Origin: Paracoccus litorisediminis
GTDB lineage: Bacteria; Pseudomonadota; Alphaproteobacteria; Rhodobacterales; Rhodobacteraceae
DNA: 64,000 bases
Direction of reading: 5' to 3'
NCBI RefSeq assembly: GCF_009711205.1
Contig: NZ_WMIG01000007.1
Coordinates: forward strand, 1-64,000
Each line of letters opens with the position of its first letter. Positions within the stretch are counted from its first letter, which is position 1. This document shows positions 54,410-64,000 of this stretch, piece after piece. A program made the position numbers and the translations under genes. The notes beneath the pieces were generated by a model, which was not told the DNA's origin, ran no database searches, and was given only the letters and a program-made list of their open reading frames with translations.

Positions 54410-55345
54410 TTACCTCAGTTTCGGATTGAGGGCATCGCGCAGCCAGTCGCCCAGCAGGTTCACCGAAATGACCAGAAGCGAGAGCTGCACCACCGGAAAG
54501 ATCACCATCCACCAGAGGCCCGAGAACAGATATTGGTTGCCGATGCGGATCAGCGTCCCCAGAGAGGGCTGGCCGGGCGGCATGCCGATGCCAAGGAAGG
54601 ACAGCGTCGCCTCGGTCAGGATCGCCATGCCAAAGGACAGCGTGGCCGCGACCAGCACCGGGGTCAGGGTATTGGGCAGGATGTGGCGGAACATGATCCG
54701 GCGCTTGGGCACGTTCAAAAGCTTCGCCGCCATCACGTATTCCTTGCCACGCTCGACAATGGTCTGGGCGCGCACGGTTCGGGCATATTGCACCCATCCC
54801 GACAGGGTGATGGCCAGCACCAGCACCGCCGAGGCCCCGACCTCGCGCAGGCCCGGTGGCAGCATCTGTCGCACCACGGCGGAAACAAGGATCGCGATCA
54901 GGATGGTCGGGATGGACAGCACGACATCACCGACCCGCATCAGCAGGTTATCGGCGATGCCGCCGAAATAGCCCGCGACCAGACCCAGAGACAGGCCGAT
55001 CACCAGCGACAGGATGACCGAGGCAAAGCCGATCAGGACCGAAATCCGGGTGCCGTAGAGCAGCACCGACAGCATGTCGCGTCCCTGCGTGTCCGTGCCC
55101 AGCAGATAGGGCATCTCTCCGCCCTCCTGCCAGATCGGCGGCAGTTCGGATTTCCACATGTCCAGGCTTGCCGCGTCATAGGGGTTCTGCGGGGCAAAGA
55201 CCGGAGCAAAGAAGGCCGTTCCGATCAGCAGGATCAGCAGGCAGGCGGCGATCCGTGCCGACCATGAATGGGTGAAGCTCCACCACAGGTCGCTTTGCCG
55301 GATGCGTTGCAGGCGCGAAGGGCGGGTGGTTGCGGTGGTTGTCAT
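54410..55345 (-). CDS. ABC permease, DppC type
   Basis: 311 aa from ATG 55345, with GGGAGG 6 bp upstream. Six helices, cytoplasmic N-terminal arm, LLGTDTQGRDMLSVLLYGTR after helix 1 and EAA loop AAKLLNVPKRRIMFRHILPN. Second permease of the amidohydrolase-operon importer. Confidence 0.94.
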   Translation of the reverse strand: MTTTATTRPSRLQRIRQSDLWWSFTHSWSARIAACLLILLIGTAFFAPVFAPQNPYDAASLDMWKSELPPIWQEGGEMPYLLGTDTQGRDMLSVLLYGTRISVLIGFASVILSLVIGLSLGLVAGYFGGIADNLLMRVGDVVLSIPTILIAILVSAVVRQMLPPGLREVGASAVLVLAITLSGWVQYARTVRAQTIVERGKEYVMAAKLLNVPKRRIMFRHILPNTLTPVLVAATLSFGMAILTEATLSFLGIGMPPGQPSLGTLIRIGNQYLFSGLWWMVIFPVVQLSLLVISVNLLGDWLRDALNPKLR

Positions 55346-55359
55346 GATTGGCCTCCCGT

Positions 55360-56328
55360 TCACTTGGCGCTGCGCAGGCGGGGGTCAATGACCGCATAGG
55401 CGATATCGACCATGGTGTTCAGGAACACGAAGATGAAGGCGACGATGCACAGATAGGCCGCCATCACCGGGATATCGATGAAGGTCACCGCCTGAATGAA
55501 CAGCATCCCCATGCCCGGCCACTGGAACACCGTCTCGGTGATCAGGGCGAAGGCGATCAGCGTGCCGATATTCATCGCCGTCAGCGTCACCACGGGCATC
55601 AGGCAATTGCGCAGCGCGTGGCGGAAATAGATCCTGTGGCGGCTGATGCCCCGGGCGCGGGCGAATTTCACGTAATCCGAGCGCATGACCTCAAGCATCT
55701 CGGCCCGGACAAGGCGCATGATCAGCGTCACCTGATAAAGCGAGAGCGAGATCGAGGGCAGGACCAGCGCCATCAGCCCGGTCTTGGTCAGAAAGCCCGT
55801 CGACCACCAGCCCAAGTCGATGACATCGCCGCGCCCGAAGGCCGGAAAGATGCCCAGCGTCACCGAAAACACCAGGATCAGCAGGATGCCGACCACGAAA
55901 CTGGGCAGCGAGACCCCGATGATCGAGCCGAATTGCAGGAATTCCGAATACCATTTCCCGCGCTGGATCGCGGTCAGCACGCCCAAAGGCAGGCCGATCA
56001 GCAAGGAAAGAATGGTCGCGACGATCACCAGTTCCATCGTGGCGGGAAAACGCTCGGCGATCAGGCCAAGCACTTCCTGGCCGTTGCGGTAGGAAATCCC
56101 GAATTCGCCTTGCGCAGCATTGGCCACGAAGCGGGCGTACTGAACCGCGAAGCTGTCATTCAGACCCAGATTTTCGCGCATCAGGGCGCGGTCGGCCTCG
56201 GTCGTCTGCTCGGTGGACATCATGTCGACCGGGTCGCCGGCAAGGCGGAAGATCAGAAAGGCCAGAAAGGCGACGGCCAGCATGACCATCGCGGCATTGG
56301 CCAGTTTCTTGATGATGAAAACCAGCAT
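55360..56328 (-). CDS. ABC permease, DppB type, first gene of operon
   Basis: 322 aa. Six helices; FRLAGDPVDMMSTEQTTEAD in the first periplasmic loop and EAA loop KFARARGISRHRIYFRHALRNCL. First gene of the nine-gene minus-strand operon (DppB, DppC, CodA-like, amidohydrolase, DppD, DppF, SBP, two amidohydrolases). Its upstream region carries a TTGTCGACAA palindrome. Confidence 0.94.
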   Translation of the reverse strand: MLVFIIKKLANAAMVMLAVAFLAFLIFRLAGDPVDMMSTEQTTEADRALMRENLGLNDSFAVQYARFVANAAQGEFGISYRNGQEVLGLIAERFPATMELVIVATILSLLIGLPLGVLTAIQRGKWYSEFLQFGSIIGVSLPSFVVGILLILVFSVTLGIFPAFGRGDVIDLGWWSTGFLTKTGLMALVLPSISLSLYQVTLIMRLVRAEMLEVMRSDYVKFARARGISRHRIYFRHALRNCLMPVVTLTAMNIGTLIAFALITETVFQWPGMGMLFIQAVTFIDIPVMAAYLCIVAFIFVFLNTMVDIAYAVIDPRLRSAK

Positions 56329-56554
56329 GCGTCACCCCCGTCCGGTCAGGCGCTTTAGCCGAAGCGATTGGCGGGCGGCCATTGCGTCACGACCGGCCAT
56401 CAGGTGGGAACCGAGGCCGGACACACGCCAGCTTGCGAAGGCGCTGACCGCGCCAGAGGAAGATATCCCGGTTTCATCTTGTCGCTCCCTTGGTCTGCAT
56501 GTTGCTGCAGCTTTGATCACGACCCTAACGGTGTCGGCATGTCTGTCAATCATT

Positions 56555-56577
56555 TTGTCGACAATAAGGGCGACAAT
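56555..56577. promoter_or_regulatory. GntR-type operator TTGTCGACAA plus half-site
   Basis: Perfect palindrome TTGTCGACAA at 56555-56564 and a CGACAAT half-site at 56571-56577, about 230 bp upstream of the DppB-type start. The same palindrome lies before the flavin reductase at 58057-58068, next to a divergent GntR gene. Apart from this site and the racemase terminator at 56615-56641, I see nothing else in the 345-bp gap 56329-56673. Confidence 0.65.
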
Positions 56578-56614
56578 AGTTTACCAGATGTCCTCGGATT
56601 GAGCAGGCGATGCA

Positions 56615-56641
56615 AAAAAGGGCCGCCCTGTAGGCGGCCCT
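56615..56641 (-). terminator. Rho-independent terminator of the racemase transcript
   Basis: GGGCCGCC (56621-56628) and GGCGGCCC (56634-56641) form an 8-bp stem; on the minus strand it is followed by TTTTTT (A-run 56615-56620). It lies 33 bp after the racemase stop and separates that unit from the ABC/amidohydrolase operon. Confidence 0.85.
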
Positions 56642-56673
56642 GATACGGTCATATTGTCGTCCGGTCGCGCCAG

Positions 56674-57375
56674 TCAGTCCTTGATCCGCGGGAAGCCATA
56701 GGCATTGGCCTTGGACGTTCTCAGCCCGCTGCCAATCAGCGCCTCGGCCATCTTGGTGGCGATGATGACGCCGTCGATGACCACCACGCCGGTGGCCTTG
56801 GTCAGATCGTCGGTCATCTCGGACATGCCGGCGCAGCCCAGCACGACGGCTTCGGCACCGTCCTCGTCGCGGGCGCGTTCGATTTCGGCGACCAGCAGGC
56901 TGAAGGCGTGCTGGGTTTCGGTTTCCAGCGCCAGCACCGGCAGGTCGATGCAGCGCACGCGGCGGCAATGCTGGCTGGCCCCGTAGCGATGCACCAGATC
57001 CTCGATCGCCGGGACCGAGCGCGGCAGCGTCGTCACGATTGAGAATCGCTTCGCCAGCACCATCGCCGCCTGCACGCCCGCCTGACAGATGCCGATGACC
57101 GGACCGCTGGCGATCTCGCGCGCGGCATCAAGGCCGGGATCGTCGAAACAGGCGATCACCGTGGCCTGTGCGCCGCCCGCTTCGGCCATGCGAATCTGCG
57201 CCAGCATTGACGGCACGGACAGCGCCTCATCCGAGAAACCCTCAATGCTGGCGGGTGATCCGATGCCGGTCGCGCCCTCGATCACGGTCAGCGGCCCGGC
57301 CACACGGCGGGCGCTTTCAACCGCCGTATCGGTCATGGAGGCGGTGGAATTCGGGTTGATGACAAAGACATGCAT
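56674..57375 (-). CDS. Asp/Glu/hydantoin racemase family protein
   Basis: 233 aa. N terminus VFVINPNSTASMTDT is the hydantoin-racemase opening; the two catalytic cysteines lie in VIACFDDPGLDA and VVLGCAGMSEM. Members racemise hydantoins or amino acids without cofactor, or act as maleate/arylmalonate-type enzymes. Next to the flavin reductase (1-bp gap) and near four amidohydrolases, it supports breakdown of a chiral cyclic amide. Confidence 0.9.
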   Translation of the reverse strand: MHVFVINPNSTASMTDTAVESARRVAGPLTVIEGATGIGSPASIEGFSDEALSVPSMLAQIRMAEAGGAQATVIACFDDPGLDAAREIASGPVIGICQAGVQAAMVLAKRFSIVTTLPRSVPAIEDLVHRYGASQHCRRVRCIDLPVLALETETQHAFSLLVAEIERARDEDGAEAVVLGCAGMSEMTDDLTKATGVVVIDGVIIATKMAEALIGSGLRTSKANAYGFPRIKD

Positions 57376-57376
57376 C

Positions 57377-58003
57377 TTAATCCACCCGCCTCAGCAGATC
57401 TTCCAGACGTGGCGGCTTCAGCACGAATTGCTGGTCCGAAACGATGTAATTATCGGCATGCAGCCGCGCGATGGGCTGATAGGTCTGGGGATCCACATAG
57501 CGGCCCTCGGCGTCCAGACAATCGCGGCGGACATGCATATGGACGACCTCGCCCAGCACCAACACGCGCTTTGGGTACTCGATCAGCCGCTCGACCCGGC
57601 ATTCCATGGCGCAGGGGCTGGCGGGGATCCAGGATGAGCCGACCTGCACGCCCGGCGACACCGTCTCGCCCGCAAGGGCCAGTTCATCCACATCGCTTTC
57701 CGCGCCCAGCCCGCAGATCAGCATCGTCTGCGACAGGGCCATGTCCACCATGTTGACGGTGAACTCACCAGTGCGCCGGATATTGGCGACGGTATCCTTC
57801 TCGCGCCCATCCGCGCGTGGCTGGATGCCAAGCACGACAATCGCCGGATCATGCGAGAAGACGTTGAAGAAGCTCATCGGCGCGCCATTGTCATGGCCTT
57901 CGACCGCGCGTGTCGTGACCAGTGCAATCGGCCTTGGCCCGATGAAATTCGTGAGCAGCCGATAGCGATCCATCGGCTCGATCTTGGTGAAATCAAATTC
58001 CAT
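57377..58003 (-). CDS. Flavin reductase-like FMN-binding protein
   Basis: 208 aa. Split-barrel flavin reductase fold: RLLTNFIGPRPIALVTT near residue 14, GAPMSFFNVFSHDPAIVVLG, and TGEFTVNMVD. It could supply reduced flavin to a two-component monooxygenase, but no oxygenase is encoded in this cluster; some relatives are flavoenzymes in their own right. Probable first gene of a two-gene operon with the racemase, directly under a TTGTCGACAA operator and divergent from the GntR gene. Confidence 0.87.
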   Translation of the reverse strand: MEFDFTKIEPMDRYRLLTNFIGPRPIALVTTRAVEGHDNGAPMSFFNVFSHDPAIVVLGIQPRADGREKDTVANIRRTGEFTVNMVDMALSQTMLICGLGAESDVDELALAGETVSPGVQVGSSWIPASPCAMECRVERLIEYPKRVLVLGEVVHMHVRRDCLDAEGRYVDPQTYQPIARLHADNYIVSDQQFVLKPPRLEDLLRRVD

Positions 58004-58056
58004 GGTGGATCTTTGAACCCCTTTGCGACAGTTCGTTCGCTATAAATGTCAACTAT

Positions 58057-58068
58057 ATTGTCGACAAT
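58057..58068. promoter_or_regulatory. GntR operator ATTGTCGACAAT
   Basis: Perfect 12-bp palindrome between the divergent flavin reductase (start 58003) and GntR (start 58144) genes. It shares the core TTGTCGACAA with the site at 56555-56564, so one regulator probably controls both transcription units and itself. Confidence 0.7.
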
Positions 58069-58143
58069 GATGCCAGCATTTCTTCTGGACCAGAAGAGGA
58101 AAAATCGGCTAGTTTCGGTATTGCATTGTTATTCAGGACACCT

Positions 58144-58821
58144 ATGGACGCGCTTACCGCCGAACAGATTGCCGAGCGGATCTGGCTCTCGATCGCAGAA
58201 CGCCGCCTGCGCCCCGGAATGCGACTGAAGGAAGCCGAGCTGGCCGAGGTCTTTGGCATCAGCCGCGCCCGTGTCCGTCAGGTTCTGGCCATGCTGGAAC
58301 GCGAGGGGCTGGTTACCAGCGAAGTTAACAAGGGTGCCTTCGTCGCCGAACCCAATGTCGAGGAAGCGCGCGACATCTTTCATATCCGCCGCTCGGTCGA
58401 ACAACGGGTCATCGAAAGACTGATGGACCGGCTGGACGAAAGCAAGCTGGATGCGATGGTCGCGCATGTCGAACAAGAGCGCGTCGCCAATGCCGAAAAC
58501 GACCAGCGCGCGATCATCAAGCTGTCGGGCGGCTTTCACATGATGCTGGCCGAAATGGCGCAGGCCGATTTCCTGTGCGGGCTGATGCGCGACCTGATCG
58601 GGCGCAGCTCATTGATCACCGCCGCCTTCCGCGATTCCGACAAGTATAATTGCGGGCCGGACGAGCATGAGGAGATCATCACCCATCTGCGCAGCGGCGA
58701 CGTGAAGGCGGCGAAAAAGGCGATGGCGCATCACCTTGACCATGTCGAAAAGGAACTGCGCCTGTCTGGCGAGCGGGAGGCCGCGAAAAGCCTGAAGGAC
58801 GCGCTGCTGGGCGGGGCCTAG
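58144..58821 (+). CDS. GntR/FCD regulator of the amidohydrolase cluster
   Basis: 225 aa from ATG 58144, preceded by AGGA. Winged HTH: RLKEAELAEVFGISRARVRQVLAMLEREGLV with the NKGAFV wing; FCD domain with FHIRRSVEQRVIERL, SGGFHMMLAEMA and DEHEEIITHLRSGD. Divergent from the flavin reductase and racemase. The likely DNA target is ATTGTCGACAAT, present here and before the ABC/amidohydrolase operon. Confidence 0.92.
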   Translation: MDALTAEQIAERIWLSIAERRLRPGMRLKEAELAEVFGISRARVRQVLAMLEREGLVTSEVNKGAFVAEPNVEEARDIFHIRRSVEQRVIERLMDRLDESKLDAMVAHVEQERVANAENDQRAIIKLSGGFHMMLAEMAQADFLCGLMRDLIGRSSLITAAFRDSDKYNCGPDEHEEIITHLRSGDVKAAKKAMAHHLDHVEKELRLSGEREAAKSLKDALLGGA

Positions 58822-58828
58822 CGGGTAT

Positions 58829-58860
58829 GGCCCCCGGCAAGAACTGCCGGAGGCCGCTTT
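58829..58860 (+). terminator. Terminator after GntR
   Basis: GGCC-C-CCGGCA (58829-58839) pairs with TGCCGG-A-GGCC (58845-58855) with one mismatch and a 5-nt loop, followed by GCTTTCTT. It is placed between the converging ends of GntR and the phosphatase-autotransporter gene and could serve both. Confidence 0.7.
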
Positions 58861-58861
58861 C

Positions 58862-60760
58862 TTAGAAGGAATAGCTGGCCGAGAGCATCCCGCCGGAATT
58901 CCCGTCCTGATAATTCCCTTCGGCAGACAGCGTCAGCCGGTCAAGTTTCGCGCTGATCGATGCGCCCGCCCGGAACACGTCGCGGCTGTCAAAGGCCGAG
59001 ACCTGTTCGACCGGAATCCCCTCGATCCGGCCGGTGCTGCTGGTGGCAGCATCGTCCAGCGCATGTTCGTAACCGATATTCAGTGCCGGAGAGACGCTCC
59101 AGTTGCCCATGGCGGTCGGCTTCGCCTCAAGCTCGACCCCCAGCAGCAGGTCGCGGCGGCTTTCGCTGAGCGCGTCGACATCCAGCGCCACTTCGCTGCC
59201 GGTCTCGGTAAAGCCGTCGCGCTTCAGATGGCTGAAGCGGATGCCGACGGTCGGCGTCACGCGATAGTCCGCCGTCACATGGTCATAGCCCAGTTTCAGG
59301 CTGGCCCCGTAAAGGTTGCCGTCGGTGCTGCCCTTGGCCGTGCCCAGACCGCCGCCGATCTGGCGGGTGCTGTCATAGTCGAACTGCGCGGCGGTCACGT
59401 TGGCCGAAACGAACGTCCCCTGATCGAGGCTGTCAAAGCCATAGCGGCCACCCGCCGTGACAAAGATCTGATCGGTGTCGGCCTGACCCTCGGCCGACGA
59501 GGTCGACCCTTGCAGCGTGCCCGCCCCGGCATAGGCCGCAATCTGTCCGTCGAAACGCTTGCTCATCCCCATCATGAAGCCGTTGACATCGCCGTCGCTG
59601 CTGGCAATCCCCGAACGCGCGTCCTGATCGTCCTGAAAGCTAAGCCCCTTGGTCCAGAACTGGCTTTGGCCATCCGCCATCGCGCGACCTGTGGCATAGG
59701 GCAGGGCGCTGTCGATCAGGCCGATTTCACGCAGCAGCGAACTGGCCGCGTCGGCATGGACCTGACCGCCGACTGTCGCCTCGACCCCGCCCAGCGTGCC
59801 CGCGTCGATCGCCGATTGCAGGTAATAGTTGTAGTCGGTGTAGCGGCCGGACAGGTCGCTGTCCTGCAGCGCGCTCAGGACCTCGGCCCCGGCGGCGGCG
59901 TTGCCGGTCATGTCCTGCTGTCCCGGCAGTTCGTAGCGGACCATCTTGCCGCGCAGGACATAGATCGTTTCCTGCGACAGGCCCAGACCTTCGGTCAGGT
60001 AGTTCTGCATCGTGCCGTATTGGCTGGCGACTTCGTCCAGACCGGCCTGCAGATAGCTCGCCTCGACGCCCATGACCGGGCCCATGATCTCGGCATAGGC
60101 GGGGTTGGTGGCGTTCAGGTAAGCCATCGTCGCCGCGACCCGGTCGGCCGTATAGTCGTTGGTGGCCAGATAGTTCGTCATGATATCGGCGTCGCTGACC
60201 CCTGCGAGGCTTTGCAGCACCGCCGCGGTCCAGCCGGTGCGGTCCTTGCCCGCCGTGCAATGGAAAAGCGATGCACCGTCGGCTGCTGCCATGTCGTTCA
60301 GCATTCCGGCCAGACGGCCCCGCATGTCGCTGTTGTTGACATAGGCGCGCTCGCCGTCCTGCATGAAGGCGCGGGCTTCATCGGCGGTGGTCGGGTTGAA
60401 ATGGACGCTGGCATTGCCCATCAGGTTGACATTGGTATAGCTCGCGCCGGTCGGGACCCGGTCTGGTGCCGTGGCGACCTCTCCGGGCGTGCGCAGGTCA
60501 TAGACATCGCTGATGCCCAGCGTGTTGACCGTCGCCAGATCCGCATCCGACAGCGTCAAAGCGTTCGAGCGATAGAACACGCCCTGCCGCATGACGCCGT
60601 TCCGGGCGGTGCTATAGGCGGTGGTCGTGCCGGCAATGTCGCGGAAGTTGTCCGCGCTGGACAGGCGCGGCGTGTTGAGGGTCTCGGCAGCGACGCCCTG
60701 AGCGCTGAGAAATGCCAGCGCAAGGGCTGTCGCAGAAACCGAGGTCTTGAGGGAAAGCAT
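58862..60760 (-). CDS. Tyrosine/lipid phosphatase fused to autotransporter beta-barrel
   Basis: 632 aa. Residues 1-25 are a signal peptide (ALAFLSAQGVAA). Residues about 30-290 form a phosphatase of the MptpB/LipA type: NFRDIAGT, a VYDLRTPGE element with Asp88, and P-loop HCTAGKDRTG with Cys168 and Arg174. Residues about 365-632 look like an autotransporter barrel, from FWTKGLSFQDDQD to a C-terminal SASYSF ending in Phe. A surface-displayed or released phosphatase acting on phosphotyrosine or phosphoinositide is predicted. GGAG lies 5 bp before the ATG, with a 6-bp inverted repeat just upstream. It stands alone. Confidence 0.85.
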   Translation of the reverse strand: MLSLKTSVSATALALAFLSAQGVAAETLNTPRLSSADNFRDIAGTTTAYSTARNGVMRQGVFYRSNALTLSDADLATVNTLGISDVYDLRTPGEVATAPDRVPTGASYTNVNLMGNASVHFNPTTADEARAFMQDGERAYVNNSDMRGRLAGMLNDMAAADGASLFHCTAGKDRTGWTAAVLQSLAGVSDADIMTNYLATNDYTADRVAATMAYLNATNPAYAEIMGPVMGVEASYLQAGLDEVASQYGTMQNYLTEGLGLSQETIYVLRGKMVRYELPGQQDMTGNAAAGAEVLSALQDSDLSGRYTDYNYYLQSAIDAGTLGGVEATVGGQVHADAASSLLREIGLIDSALPYATGRAMADGQSQFWTKGLSFQDDQDARSGIASSDGDVNGFMMGMSKRFDGQIAAYAGAGTLQGSTSSAEGQADTDQIFVTAGGRYGFDSLDQGTFVSANVTAAQFDYDSTRQIGGGLGTAKGSTDGNLYGASLKLGYDHVTADYRVTPTVGIRFSHLKRDGFTETGSEVALDVDALSESRRDLLLGVELEAKPTAMGNWSVSPALNIGYEHALDDAATSSTGRIEGIPVEQVSAFDSRDVFRAGASISAKLDRLTLSAEGNYQDGNSGGMLSASYSF

Positions 60761-60777
60761 AATTTCTCCAGATAGGT

Positions 60778-60793
60778 CCCTGATAATTCAGGG
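60778..60793. promoter_or_regulatory. Inverted repeat CCCTGA-N4-TCAGGG in 5' leader
   Basis: Perfect 6-bp arms around TAAT, ending 17 bp upstream of the phosphatase-autotransporter start and about 8 bp before its GGAG ribosome-binding site. It may be an operator or an RNA hairpin that affects translation. Confidence 0.45.
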
Positions 60794-60912
60794 GTATTTC
60801 CGGAGGGCGGAATATGTGCCGAACCATGACAGCCAAGTGGCCGTTTTGTTAAGCTTTGATGAATTCGCTTGTCCGGGGATGCGTGACGCAGGGTCACGAC
60901 GTCCTCGGCGGC

Positions 60913-61329
60913 CTAGCTTTCGGGCGAATGGGGCTCCTCGAATTCGGTCAGCACTCCGAACAGGTCCGAGGGATGCGCGAACAGCACCGGATTGCCATGC
61001 GCCCCGATCTTGGGCTGGCCGCCGCCCAGCACGCGGATGCCCGCATCCTGCAACTTGGCCGAGGTCGCCCCGATATCGTCCACATCGAAGCAGACGTGAT
61101 GCATCCCGCCCGAAGGGTTCTTCTGCATGAACTTGCCGATCGGAGAGCCCTCGCCATAGGCCTCCAGCAGCTCCAGCTTGACGTTGCCGAACTCAAGAAA
61201 AACGACACGGACGCCATGTTCGGGCAGGGTCTGCGGTTCCGAGACGGTGACGCCCAGATTGCGCCATGTCTGGGCGGCAAGCTCCAGATCGGGGACCGCG
61301 ATGGCGATGTGATTGACGCGCTTGATCAT
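60913..61329 (-). CDS. mce: Methylmalonyl-CoA epimerase
   Basis: 138 aa from ATG 61329, with GAGG 7 bp upstream. Glyoxalase/VOC fold: VNHIAIAVPDLELAAQTW with the first metal His, VVFLEFGNVKLELLE with metal Glu, GGMHHVCFDVDDI with a second His pair, and KIGAHGNPVLFAHPSD. Converts (S)- to (R)-methylmalonyl-CoA so that the mutase can use it. Immediately downstream of the mutase (8-bp gap), fitting propionyl-CoA breakdown to succinyl-CoA. Confidence 0.95.
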   Translation of the reverse strand: MIKRVNHIAIAVPDLELAAQTWRNLGVTVSEPQTLPEHGVRVVFLEFGNVKLELLEAYGEGSPIGKFMQKNPSGGMHHVCFDVDDIGATSAKLQDAGIRVLGGGQPKIGAHGNPVLFAHPSDLFGVLTEFEEPHSPES

Positions 61330-61337
61330 CGAAAGCC

Positions 61338-63473
<2,136 letters not shown>

Positions 63474-63487
63474 GGTCGGCCCCTTCG

Positions 63488-64000
63488 TCATTCGAATTCC
63501 ATGATCAGCTCGTCCACGGCAAGGCTTTGGCCCGCGCTGACGGCGATGCGTTTGACGATGGCCCGGCGCTCGGCACGCAGGATGTTTTCCATCTTCATCG
63601 CCTCGACCGTGGCCAGGGTCTGGCCTTCCTCGACCTGTTCACCTTCGGAGACGGCCACAGTGGTGACGATCCCCGGCATCGGGCATAGCAGCATCCGCGA
63701 GGTATCGGGTGGTGTTTTCACCGGCATCAGCCGCGCCAGTTCCGCGATGCGCGGGCTGCGGACATGGACGCGGGTGTCGATGCCGCGCCAGCGCAACCGG
63801 ATGGCCGAGCCGATCAGATCGACCTTGACCCCCATCGGCACCGCATCGACCAGGAACGTCCCGTGGCTATGACCGGGAATCCAGCGGCCCGAAACCGACA
63901 GGCTGGTCCCGTCGCTGAACCGCGCCGAAAGACCATCGGCCGAGGTGTCCAGCTTCAACGCCTGCTCACCGCCGGGAAAGGTCACGACCCAGTCACGGCC
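63488..64000 (-). CDS. pccA: Propionyl-CoA carboxylase alpha subunit, C-terminal part
   Basis: The frame continues past the right edge of the window; about 170 residues are visible. They contain a beta-rich linker ([15 protein letters not shown]) and a biotinyl domain with [15 protein letters not shown] and the biotinylation motif EAMKMEN. The biotin carboxylase half lies outside. With the mutase and epimerase genes downstream it completes the propionyl-CoA to succinyl-CoA route. A closely related acyl-CoA carboxylase cannot be excluded from this fragment alone. Confidence 0.88.
   Translation of the reverse strand, partial: GRDWVVTFPGGEQALKLDTSADGLSARFSDGTSLSVSGRWIPGHSHGTFLVDAVPMGVKVDLIGSAIRLRWRGIDTRVHVRSPRIAELARLMPVKTPPDTSRMLLCPMPGIVTTVAVSEGEQVEEGQTLATVEAMKMENILRAERRAIVKRIAVSAGQSLAVDELIMEFE

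Overview
The window looks like chromosomal DNA of a GC-rich alphaproteobacterium, most likely Rhodobacterales and close to Paracoccus. The basis is the codon use, the tightly packed operons with 4-bp ATGA/GTGA overlaps, the number of dipeptide-type ABC and TctABC transporters, and the pccA-mcm-mce propionyl-CoA genes at the right edge. I saw no rRNA, tRNA, CRISPR array, IS element or phage gene. The species assignment is inference.

Left third (1-18.8 kb): the 3' end of a PfkB sugar kinase; a flavin monooxygenase divergent from an AcoR-like activator that lacks GAFTGA; an ArsR regulator divergent from an ABM/ACT gene pair; a complete seven-gene Bat-type operon (MoxR, DUF58, DUF4381, two VWA proteins, TPR, BatD); a cell wall hydrolase; a cupin; a four-gene, visibly less GC-rich glycosyltransferase group; and glutaminase.

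Middle (17.5-38.2 kb): a transport-rich stretch. One minus-strand set runs AbgT, RND adaptor, RND pump, MFS. Divergent from it are an SLC13 permease, an M20 dipeptidase and an OmpA-type lipoprotein. Then come an exported amidohydrolase and a peptide-uptake operon (GntR, solute-binding protein, two permeases, a cytosolic gamma-glutamyltransferase, a fused double ATPase) that looks like uptake and cleavage of gamma-glutamyl peptides.

Right part (38.3-58.8 kb): two catabolic regulons. The first is a GntR repressor divergent from a PdxA-like dehydrogenase, TctCBA and a SAF-domain oxidoreductase, with a TTGTATACAA operator between them. The second is a nine-gene minus-strand operon (dipeptide-type ABC transporter plus four amidohydrolase-superfamily proteins), next to a hydantoin-racemase-like enzyme, a flavin reductase and a GntR regulator. 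Matching TTGTCGACAA palindromes sit before both transcription units. Two of the four amidohydrolases have lost the HxH metal motif. I regard this as a probable undescribed heterocycle or amide catabolic pathway.

Right edge (58.9-64 kb): an unusual protein in which a tyrosine/lipid-phosphatase domain (HCTAGKDRTG loop) is fused to an autotransporter beta-barrel, then methylmalonyl-CoA epimerase, methylmalonyl-CoA mutase and the biotin-carrier end of propionyl-CoA carboxylase alpha. A recurring layout in all three solute-binding-protein operons is a strong hairpin directly after the binding-protein gene.
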